Part shown: positions 33,993 through 41,508 of the stretch, piece by piece
Layout: every line of letters starts with the position of its first letter
Position numbering within the stretch: position 1 is the first letter of the stretch
Assembly: GCA_002343185.1 (NCBI GenBank)
Contig: DDRT01000013.1
Span: 138,694-202,693 of the forward strand
Direction: 5' to 3'
Origin: Deltaproteobacteria bacterium UBA2409
GTDB lineage: Bacteria; Bdellovibrionota_C; UBA2361; DDRT01
Length of the DNA: 64,000 bases
Notes under the pieces: generated by a model
What the model saw: only the letters and a program-made list of their open reading frames with translations
Told to the model about the DNA's origin: nothing
The model's database searches: none
Position numbers and translations under genes: made by a program

Positions 33993-35878
33993 CTGCTATC
34001 TGAACCTCCTATCAACTTAACTGCAAGTGATGGTTGAAGATTTGCCTGAGCTAAAACAGCGGCTGCTACGTCTTGAAGTATTTTTAGTTTAACCAGATTT
34101 GCTGAATCTTGTGCTACATCAACATCTGTAATCCTTGAATATGCAGCTTTATACTCAAGCTCTTTTGAGCCTAAAGCAGAAAGAGCAGTGTTTAGCCTGC
34201 TTTGAAAAGCTCCAATCTCACCCCTTTGAAGTGAAAGTGCATTAGCTTTATTTTCAAGCATAGTTATAGCTTGTCTTGCATCAGCCATCGTTTCTAATGA
34301 GAAATCTAAGATAGGGTTTATGCCATCTCTTGTAATTCCAAGCAGTGTAGAAAGATCCCCTGAGTCATCTGTAAGAATATCTAAAACTCCGTCCCCGTTT
34401 AGATCACCAAGATGTAATACGCTGGGTATAGCGGCAGAACCAGAATCAAAGTACTCATATCTGTCTTTAAAACTTCCATCGCCATTACCAAGTCTGACAG
34501 TTATTTGTCCATAGGTTCCGTCGTCGCTCCCAGAAGCTAGAATATCTAAAATATTATCACCATTAATATCACCAACAGCTAAAGCAGATGTTCCTTGCGC
34601 CATTATATAGCTGCTTGATGCTCCAAAAGTTCCATTCCCATTTCCTAAGCGCAAAGTGACATTTCCGAATCCACCGCTTGTTCCTGATGTTACAAGATCT
34701 AAAATTCCATCGCCGTTAAGATCAGCTAGTGAGAGATCCACACCGGTTGTTGTGTTCATCGCTAAAGTTGTTCTGGCTTGAAGTGTGCCGTTGCCATTTC
34801 CGAGTAAGACACCTGCGTATCCTCTACCCGTTAATGCGATAACATCCAAAAATCCATCTTGGTTTATGTCACCTATCCCAACATCATTGCTATTAGTACC
34901 TGGTTGAAATGAAAATATACCTCTGAATGTGCCATCTCCATTACCAAGTCTTATTGTTCCAGAGCCTCCAATCATCGCTGAATTCCCTACAGTGACTAAA
35001 TCTAAAATTCCATCACCATTGAGATCTGCCATTGAAAGCCCCATCGATTCTCGATTATCAGTTTGATAGGATGTAGCCACTCTGAAACTTCCATCTCCAT
35101 TTCCTAGACGAATTGAAGCATAACCTCCTGAAGCATCTCCTCCTGCAGCTATAATATCCAAAATTCCGTCATTATTTACATCTTCAAGGGCAACAGAATA
35201 CGCAGAAGTTGCTCCCATTACATACGAAACTGAATTGCCAAAACTTCCATCACCATTTCCAAATTTTACAACTGCATCACCTAAGACATCTACAGAAACT
35301 ACATCCAAAATTCCGTCTCCGTTAAGATCTCCTAAGGCTGCTTCTGTCGGTGAATTTATAAGTCCGAATGAAATACTACTAGAAAATGTACCTGTACCTA
35401 AGCTGCCACCTATAGATGAGAAAATTGAACTATTGCCACCTTGAAGAGTTAAGCCTTGAATCGAACCATCAAATACACCAAGTCCATTAAACTTTGTACT
35501 TTGAACTATTCTTGTAAATTCATCTGAGAGACTTTGTGCTTCTGCATTCAGAGCGCTTCGTTGCGATACACCAAGTGAACCGCTACTTGATTGTTGTGCT
35601 AGCTCTCTAAGTCTTGTGACGATCCCTGTTAGGTTCGATATTGCTCCATCTGCAATATTAAGAAGACTAACGCCGTCATTAAGGTTTCTAATTCCTTGAG
35701 AGAATATTCTGGCTCCTACATTTAATGATGCAGAAACAGCCAAACCTGCAGCGTCATCGCTTGCTTTATTTATTCTTTGTCCTGTTGAAAGCCGTTCGAA
35801 AACATTACTAAGCTCAAGGCTTGCATTGCCTAATCTTCTTTGAGCCTGAAGTGAGGAGATATTACTTCCTATTTTCAC
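33989..35878 (-). CDS. Flagellin with FG-GAP propeller insert
   Basis: 629 residues against about 270-500 for most flagellins. Residues 1-148 are a standard D0/D1 N-terminus (STGQRINKASDDAAGLAVSA). Residues about 518-629 are the D1/D0 C-terminus, with ITDVDVAQDSANLVKLKILQ. Between them (about 170-517) are seven FG-GAP/VCBS-type repeats, each with a calcium-loop motif like DLNGDGILD and most with LGNGDGSF. The repeat number fits a seven-bladed integrin-like beta propeller replacing the variable surface domain. The helical ends are intact, so it should polymerise and display the propeller on the filament. No other flagellar gene is in the window. Confidence 0.92.
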   Translation of the reverse strand: MKIGSNISSLQAQRRLGNASLELSNVFERLSTGQRINKASDDAAGLAVSASLNVGARIFSQGIRNLNDGVSLLNIADGAISNLTGIVTRLRELAQQSSSGSLGVSQRSALNAEAQSLSDEFTRIVQSTKFNGLGVFDGSIQGLTLQGGNSSIFSSIGGSLGTGTFSSSISFGLINSPTEAALGDLNGDGILDVVSVDVLGDAVVKFGNGDGSFGNSVSYVMGATSAYSVALEDVNNDGILDIIAAGGDASGGYASIRLGNGDGSFRVATSYQTDNRESMGLSMADLNGDGILDLVTVGNSAMIGGSGTIRLGNGDGTFRGIFSFQPGTNSNDVGIGDINQDGFLDVIALTGRGYAGVLLGNGNGTLQARTTLAMNTTTGVDLSLADLNGDGILDLVTSGTSGGFGNVTLRLGNGNGTFGASSSYIMAQGTSALAVGDINGDNILDILASGSDDGTYGQITVRLGNGDGSFKDRYEYFDSGSAAIPSVLHLGDLNGDGVLDILTDDSGDLSTLLGITRDGINPILDFSLETMADARQAITMLENKANALSLQRGEIGAFQSRLNTALSALGSKELEYKAAYSRITDVDVAQDSANLVKLKILQDVAAAVLAQANLQPSLAVKLIGGSDSS

Positions 35879-36044
35879 TATTAGAGGTTACGAGCTATTT
35901 TAAGGCACACTTTATATTGAGGGTCCTTATAGTTTGGATTTTCCCTAACGTATTGAAATTGTGAGTTTATTCTTTCCAAAGGACTTACACTATCGCTTAA
36001 TTTTTTAAGCTATTTGCCTTCAAAAATAAGCCAGACACGTTTGC

Positions 36045-37298
36045 CTAACGTCTTGTTAAACAAGCTTCTACAAACCTTTTTGGTATAGATAAATTGGAAG
36101 CAAAATTTAAAAAGCCAAAAGTTGCTAATACACTTGGAGCTGAAGAAAATCCTTCTACTATCACTCTTCCATCAGAGGCCTCGCCCTCAAGTAAACTCCA
36201 AATCCCTCCAAGATGAGATAGTTGCCAGGTGTGATTAACGAGCCCGCGAACTAATGAACCAACCTGAAAAAATACAGACTCCTCAACACACTTATACTCC
36301 TGACGCTCAGCGAAACCAGGCTGGAACTGTGCATTACCAGCAAGTACTTTAGCACCCTGGTATCCACCTTCTCTTGGCACTAAAGAGTAGGTTTCACATA
36401 GATAAGCAGTGCTACTACCTTCTGCAAATATAACACCACCGTCACGGTAGAAATTATAAATAGAGCTAAGAATTGATTTGTTTGAACTTAGATGCTCAGA
36501 ATACTCAAGTAAATTAGCTCCCGGAAAGTAAACACCTGATATTTTTTCAGGGAGAGCTCCGTCCGATAGAGGAGAAAACGGAACTAGCTCTGCTCCAAAA
36601 AAGCGCAGGAGGTCTAAGTTCTCTTTAAACCCAAAACAAAAACATCCATCATCGGCATATCCGATTCTTACCTTTCTAAGCTCAGGAGTTGGAGTCATCC
36701 CAACTTTCATCTCTTTGGCCAGCCCTTCAATCTCCTGAAAATTAAAATTCTTTTCGGCAAGATCTGAGAGCTCAACAAGGCTGGATCTTGATAGGGCTTT
36801 TGCTACGAAATCAAAAGATGCTATTTCCTCAGAAGCTAGTTCAATTTTAGAGCTTAAAACAGGAAGTGTTCCTAGAACACCGCTGTAATTTTTGGTGGCT
36901 TTATTTACAATTATTCCAGCTCCCCCTTTACCAAGAACAAAATTAGTAATCTCTGGTTCAGATAAGAGTAGCTCTTCATCAACAACAACTATTACTGAGG
37001 CTCCTATCTCCTCGGACAAAGCTATTGCATCATCATGCTTAGCGATCTCGATCGTCACTATGTCTGCCCCAACAAGCGCTCTTGCAAGGGAATCTTTAAT
37101 CTGTTGAGCTGAAAGTATTCCAGGGTCAAGGTTTGGACAGAATCTTCTTGATACCCGCGAGAGGACTGATGCTTGGGCCAAACTACTAGCCACAGGGGAA
37201 ACTGACTTTCGCTTTTTTTGAAATAGTAATGTAAGTGCAAGATGCACCAAAGAGACACCACTATGTGGTTTTACCCCTGTTAAGATAAGCCCGGACAT
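36045..37298 (-). CDS. CobB/CbiA-like amidotransferase, probably inactive
   Basis: 417 residues with the cobyrinic acid a,c-diamide synthase plan: an N-terminal dethiobiotin-synthetase-like domain and a C-terminal class I glutamine amidotransferase-like domain (about 225-415) that includes NLDLLRFFGAELVPFSPLSD. The key residues are lost. The P-loop reads VKPHSGVS with no GK[T/S], the nucleophile loop reads FAEGSSTAYL where the family has AECGG, and the late His strand reads ATFGFLNFASN. It is therefore probably a pseudoenzyme or a protein with another role. No other cobalamin gene is nearby. Confidence 0.7.
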   Translation of the reverse strand: MSGLILTGVKPHSGVSLVHLALTLLFQKKRKSVSPVASSLAQASVLSRVSRRFCPNLDPGILSAQQIKDSLARALVGADIVTIEIAKHDDAIALSEEIGASVIVVVDEELLLSEPEITNFVLGKGGAGIIVNKATKNYSGVLGTLPVLSSKIELASEEIASFDFVAKALSRSSLVELSDLAEKNFNFQEIEGLAKEMKVGMTPTPELRKVRIGYADDGCFCFGFKENLDLLRFFGAELVPFSPLSDGALPEKISGVYFPGANLLEYSEHLSSNKSILSSIYNFYRDGGVIFAEGSSTAYLCETYSLVPREGGYQGAKVLAGNAQFQPGFAERQEYKCVEESVFFQVGSLVRGLVNHTWQLSHLGGIWSLLEGEASDGRVIVEGFSSAPSVLATFGFLNFASNLSIPKRFVEACLTRR

Positions 37299-37355
37299 GA
37301 CCTACAATATTGCATGGATCGGCTTGTTGGAGTAGACGGAGAGAAGTATGGACTC

Positions 37356-37456
37356 GGGGGTCAGGCCTCCCTATTTTTGCTTCGTCCGCTAGCGCGGACG
37401 ATAGATTCCTGACTAGGCGTATTTCTTGTCTGGTCAGGCCTCCCGGCCTGACCCCC
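37356..37456. repeat. GGTCAGGCC palindromic element, long copy
   Basis: GGGGGTCAGGCC at the left and GGCCTGACCCCC at the right frame about 77 bases. Inside is a second palindrome, GTCCGC-TAGC-GCGGAC. It closely matches the element at 52662-52766. It lies between the ECF sigma gene stop and the CobB-like gene start. Confidence 0.85.
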
Positions 37457-37482
37457 AAGTAAGATAATTTTCAAGTTGAACC

Positions 37483-38043
37483 CTACTCAGTTCCTGTTGG
37501 TCGTAAATCTTCTACAATATCACGATAAATCGGAAGTAGTGACTCTCTAAGTATAGCACGTGATCTGTGAAGTCTAGATTTTACAGCCGGTACACTGATT
37601 CCAAGCATTGAACCAACCTCACTTGTACTCATCCCATCAATGTCGCGCATGACAAAAACAGGTCTATAATCATCTGGAAGCTTTTTAATCGCCTCAGAAA
37701 GTGCACTTCTTAGTTGATATACTAGGGTTGCTTCATAAGCACCGGTTGTGATCGGGTGAGCATCTTCATCAAGCTCTTTTTCTTCTTTTCGCTTTCGTAT
37801 CTTCATCAGACATGCATTTACAGTGACTCTGTAAAGCCAGCTTGAAAACTGACTTTTACCTTCAAAGTTTTGAGCCTTTCTAAAAACTTGAGTGAAAACG
37901 TCCTGGAGTGCTTCTTCAGCATCTTCCTGGTTTCCTAAGAGCCTAAAAGCAAGGCTATATGCTTTCCTTGAGTATCTTTCTACTAATTCCTCAAAAGCTT
38001 CCTGCTTAGGCAATTCTCTTACTAACTCACTGTCTGACTTCAT
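37483..38043 (-). CDS. ECF-type RNA polymerase sigma factor
   Basis: 186 residues. Sigma region 2 is clear (AYSLAFRLLGNQEDAEEALQ, then DVFTQVFRK, and FSSWLYRVTVNACLM). Region 4 is YRPVFVMRDIDGMSTSEVGS followed by the helix ISVPAVKSRLHRSRA. It belongs to the RpoE-like ECF group. No anti-sigma gene is adjacent. The ATG is preceded by AAGGAGC, which lies in a hairpin that could hide it. Confidence 0.92.
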   Translation of the reverse strand: MKSDSELVRELPKQEAFEELVERYSRKAYSLAFRLLGNQEDAEEALQDVFTQVFRKAQNFEGKSQFSSWLYRVTVNACLMKIRKRKEEKELDEDAHPITTGAYEATLVYQLRSALSEAIKKLPDDYRPVFVMRDIDGMSTSEVGSMLGISVPAVKSRLHRSRAILRESLLPIYRDIVEDLRPTGTE

Positions 38044-38047
38044 GTAC

Positions 38048-38071
38048 TGCTCCTTATTAGAGTCAGGAGCA
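38048..38071 (-). promoter_or_regulatory. Hairpin covering the sigma factor ribosome binding site
   Basis: On the minus strand TGCTCCT pairs perfectly with AGGAGCA across a 10-base loop, and the second arm is the Shine-Dalgarno sequence of the ECF sigma gene. Such a fold could lower translation until it melts. The stem is short, so this is suggestive only. Confidence 0.4.
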
Positions 38072-38156
38072 AGCGATATGCCGTTTTAGGAAGCTATTGA
38101 TTTTAATGATTATTCAGCTTTGGGCTGTCAGGATCCCGTGTTTAATGTGTCAAAAC

Positions 38157-38750
38157 TTACGACAGATCCCAACTATATCCGATTGCTCTAACAGAGCGGA
38201 TCTTATTGAATTTTCCCAAAGCCTCTCGGAGTCTGACTATAGCATTATCAACACTCCTTGGGTTTGATGCAGGAAAGTCTTTTCTGTTTACAATTTTTGG
38301 AGCATTTTCAATTAGGGTTTTTAGTATGTCAAAATCACTCCCCTGCGGAGTAAAAGAGCTTCCATCCTCCAAGATCACTCTTCTTGAGCCAGTGTCTAGC
38401 GTTACACCTTTCTCAACTCTGCCTAATATTTTTTCAATTCTAAGTTGCAATTCTCTGATTAAGAATGGTTTTGGAATATAGTCACTTGCCCCAGCCTCTA
38501 GACCTTCAAGTCTAAATTCGGCAGAGTGAGATGCTGTTAAAAAAATGAAAGGAAATTTTCCCGCTATGTCTTTAGCAAGTGAAAAGCCACTTCCATCTGG
38601 TAAGCCAACATCAATGATTGCAAGATCCCAAAGATTTGAACTGATTTGCTCTCTAGCCTCTTTAAGATTACTGGCTACACTGCAGCCCGGTAGAGAGCTA
38701 GATATCGAATCTCTGAGATTTGGGTCGTCCTCAACTAACAGTATTTTCAT
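38157..38750 (-). CDS. OmpR-type response regulator
   Basis: 197 residues. The receiver domain (about 1-113) has ILLVEDDPN, the phospho-acceptor Asp in LAIIDVGLPDGSG and the conserved Lys in YIPKPF. A short winged-helix domain follows (about 120-197), ending NKIRSVRAIGYSWDLS like OmpR/PhoB outputs. It is the last gene of the run serS-histidine kinase-exported protein-regulator and probably partners the kinase at 39401. Confidence 0.88.
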   Translation of the reverse strand: MKILLVEDDPNLRDSISSSLPGCSVASNLKEAREQISSNLWDLAIIDVGLPDGSGFSLAKDIAGKFPFIFLTASHSAEFRLEGLEAGASDYIPKPFLIRELQLRIEKILGRVEKGVTLDTGSRRVILEDGSSFTPQGSDFDILKTLIENAPKIVNRKDFPASNPRSVDNAIVRLREALGKFNKIRSVRAIGYSWDLS

Positions 38751-38772
38751 TATCAGTTAAGGACGAGTACTG

Positions 38773-39354
38773 TTAAGGAATGGTGATTTCATTAGGAATT
38801 GTATAAACATTTCCCGCAAAATAGCATTTACCAGTTTCGCCGATCAGATTAACTCCAGATACAAAGTTAGTCAGATACATATCACCATTTGTATTGATAA
38901 TAACTCCATCTGTTTCGTGATCAATGTTAGCAGTCCCTGTCGTAGCTGAGCTTTCCGCTAATCTTCTTTCAGTTTCTAACGAAGTACTAAGAAGGTTCTC
39001 AGTATCATCATGACCATCAAACGCAGCCCCATCGACAGTAGAAAATACTAGAATTCTAGCACGATCACTCCCGGCATCGTTTATTGCGCACCTTGCTGAT
39101 AGTGAAATTAAACCATCATCAAAAATAGTTTCTGATTGACCGTTAGTTAGTGTGCGCGGAGAAACCTCTGTTAAGTTATCCATATTGGAAGCGGTAATAG
39201 TTCCTTCAGCAATCTTAGCGCCTGTTACTGATTCGTTTTTTATATGCTTAGTTCTAACGGCATTTCTCTTAATCTGTTTTGCTCCAACTGAATTGTTTGG
39301 CAGTTGAGCGTACGACATTGAACATAAACAAAGTAATATACCTAGGTATTTCAT
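38773..39354 (-). CDS. Small exported protein between kinase and regulator
   Basis: 193 residues from the ATG at 39354, chosen because GGAGG lies 7 bases upstream; an earlier start would add 7 residues ahead of the signal peptide. Signal peptide MKYLGILLCLCSMSYA. The mature N-terminus has imperfect repeats of the type NSVGAKQIKRNAVRTKHIKN and ESVTGAKIAEGTITASN, which form beta-solenoid or stalk-like tips in other surface proteins. The rest looks beta-rich. It may be a surface protein controlled by, or sensed with, the flanking two-component pair. Confidence 0.65.
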   Translation of the reverse strand: MKYLGILLCLCSMSYAQLPNNSVGAKQIKRNAVRTKHIKNESVTGAKIAEGTITASNMDNLTEVSPRTLTNGQSETIFDDGLISLSARCAINDAGSDRARILVFSTVDGAAFDGHDDTENLLSTSLETERRLAESSATTGTANIDHETDGVIINTNGDMYLTNFVSGVNLIGETGKCYFAGNVYTIPNEITIP

Positions 39355-39400
39355 ATTATTAGTCCTCCGAAACAAACCCTACCGTGAGACTGCTCTAAAA

Positions 39401-40219
39401 TCAAATGGACTTATATATGGTTAATTCTGCAAAAAAGCCCTCATTTGAGTTTTTGAATGAAATCTTGCCCTTCATCTTATTCAAGAGCGCTTTAACGATA
39501 TATAGTCCCAGTCCGGATCCACTTGATGTGTTTGATCTATAAAATTTTCTTCCTAGCTTACTATAGTCCCCTTTAAATCCAATGCCATTATCTTTGAAGT
39601 TAATAATTGTAAACTTTTCCAAATCAAGAATTTTAATATTAACTCTAGAAGCTTTTCCATGAATTACCGAATTACTAAATAGATTTTGAAAAATTGCTTC
39701 AAATATTCTTCTGTCTATTTCAAGAATGGCATCACCTACTACTTCGATTTTAAATGAGCTCCAACGACCTGCTAGGGACTTAAGGTAGGAGCTGAGATCA
39801 ATCTCCTCATAAAAAAGCTTATCAGGAAGCTTGGCAACAAACATAGCATTATCAAGATGAATAAGAAGTTGTTGACTACTTTCAATTAGTTTATCTGCAC
39901 CAAGACTTTCTGCTTGGAGTTGAATATTTGTAAGTGGAGTTTTAAGCTCATGTGAGAATAATGAAAAAAATTCCTCAATTCGCCTTCTCTCTTTTCTCTC
40001 GCTGTACGCCAAATATCCTAAAGCTAGACCTCCTAGAAGAATGCTAACCACCAATGAGATCCCCTCCCAAATAAGCATTCTTTGTTGAGTAATTACCTTC
40101 TCTGTTCCCTCGACAGATTGAAGAAGCTCAAGTTGTCCTAACCCAAAATACAGCCACCAAAGAGAAAGAGATATTGTAAATAAAAGCCAAATTGTTATGG
40201 CTATTACTTTTAATTTCAC
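39401..40219 (-). CDS. Membrane sensor histidine kinase
   Basis: 272 residues, short for the family. Two membrane helices (about 7-28 and 50-70) enclose a small periplasmic loop of about 20 residues. A HisKA domain follows with the phospho-acceptor in FSHELKTPLTNIQLQAESL, then an HATPase_c domain with NLFSNSVIHG (N box), DNGIGFKG (G1) and GSGLGLYIVKALL (G2). There is no HAMP domain. Its ATG overlaps the serS stop by 4 bp, an unusual link between a tRNA synthetase and a sensor. Confidence 0.9.
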   Translation of the reverse strand: MKLKVIAITIWLLFTISLSLWWLYFGLGQLELLQSVEGTEKVITQQRMLIWEGISLVVSILLGGLALGYLAYSERKERRRIEEFFSLFSHELKTPLTNIQLQAESLGADKLIESSQQLLIHLDNAMFVAKLPDKLFYEEIDLSSYLKSLAGRWSSFKIEVVGDAILEIDRRIFEAIFQNLFSNSVIHGKASRVNIKILDLEKFTIINFKDNGIGFKGDYSKLGRKFYRSNTSSGSGLGLYIVKALLNKMKGKISFKNSNEGFFAELTIYKSI

Positions 40220-41475
40220 TTAATTACTTCCTGTCCCCCCATAAAGGGTTGTAGTGCTTTTGGAATAGCGATTGTGCCATCTTTGTTTTGATTATTTTCA
40301 AGAAGTGGAATTAAGATCCTTGGCGAAGCTATTAATGTATTATTAAGAGTGTGGCAAAATTCTAATTTTCCCTCTTTATTTTTATATCTCATGTTAAGAC
40401 GTCTTGCTTGAAAGTCATAAAAAGTACTACAGCTGTGAGTTTCTCCATAACTATTTCTTGATGGCATCCAACATTCGATATCATGCTTATAGACCTGCCC
40501 TAACCCCATGTCTCCTGTACAAACAATAACAACTCGGTAAGGAAGATTTAGACTTTGGATAAAATCTTTTGCATTATTTAATAGTTCATTATGAAACCTC
40601 ATTGAAATATCAGGATCATTTTCGCATACTACTACCTGTTCTACTTTGTAGAACTGATGGATTCTGTAGAGCCCATGGGTGTCTTTCCCGTAAGTTCCTG
40701 CCTCACGTCTGTAACAGGGCGAATAGCCAGCGTACCTTTTTGGAAGCTCATCAAGAATTTCGTTCATATGATATGAACAAACAGAAACTTCAGATGTACC
40801 TATAAGATACTTATCAGGATCCCTTGAGTCTAAACTGTAAGCCTGCTCTTCTCCACCAGGAAAATAACTTGTTCCCTTCATTGCGTCATAAGACACAATA
40901 TGTGGAGGCTCCATAACTGTGTACCCACGTCCATAAAGAAATGAAAGTGCATACTGAAGAACTGCGTGATGAAGCCTTGCACCATCGCCCTTTAGAAAAT
41001 AGTTTTTTGAACCTCCAACCTTTACCCCTCTTTCTATATCTATAAGTCCTAAAGCTAACCCAAGCTCAACGTGATCTTTCCCAAGGTACTCTGGAATATC
41101 CCCCCATTTTTCAACCTCTTTGTTTTCAGAGTCATCTTTCCCTTCGGGAACCTCTTTAAGCGGAATTCCTGGAGCCCTAAGGAGCATCGCTTCTCTTTGT
41201 GCTTCAATCTCCTTTAACTTTGACTCTATCTCCTTAATCTCAGCTGAAAGCGCCTTCATCTCATCTTTAAGCTTTGCCTGCTCTTCTTTTGAAAGAGTTG
41301 GCATAAGCTTACTCACTTTATTTTGTGATGCTTTTTTTGATTCAAATTCCTGCTTTAGTGATTTATAATCAGAGTCCAGGGATAAAAAGCTATCTACGTC
41401 AAAATTTGCCCTTTTTTGTTTTGTGGCTGTTCTATAAGCTTCAGGGTTCTCTCGGATACTATTTGGGTCAATCAT
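40216..41475 (-). CDS. serS: Seryl-tRNA synthetase
   Basis: 419 residues. The N-terminal coiled-coil arm that binds tRNA-Ser (about 35-110) is present. The class II catalytic core has motif 2 (CYRREAGTYGKDTHGLYRIH) and motif 3 (LNNTLIASPRILIPLLENNQ). It charges tRNA-Ser and tRNA-Sec. It lies head to head with recD2 across 33 bp and is translationally coupled to the downstream kinase. Confidence 0.97.
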   Translation of the reverse strand: MIDPNSIRENPEAYRTATKQKRANFDVDSFLSLDSDYKSLKQEFESKKASQNKVSKLMPTLSKEEQAKLKDEMKALSAEIKEIESKLKEIEAQREAMLLRAPGIPLKEVPEGKDDSENKEVEKWGDIPEYLGKDHVELGLALGLIDIERGVKVGGSKNYFLKGDGARLHHAVLQYALSFLYGRGYTVMEPPHIVSYDAMKGTSYFPGGEEQAYSLDSRDPDKYLIGTSEVSVCSYHMNEILDELPKRYAGYSPCYRREAGTYGKDTHGLYRIHQFYKVEQVVVCENDPDISMRFHNELLNNAKDFIQSLNLPYRVVIVCTGDMGLGQVYKHDIECWMPSRNSYGETHSCSTFYDFQARRLNMRYKNKEGKLEFCHTLNNTLIASPRILIPLLENNQNKDGTIAIPKALQPFMGGQEVIK

Positions 41476-41508
41476 ACGTTAGGATAAACTATCAAGGTCG
41501 CAGGTTGA

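Noticed and set aside
37261..37458. Minus-strand frame over the palindromic element at 37356
   Set aside because: Coding only because of the repeat; no family, and it abuts the CobB-like start only by chance.
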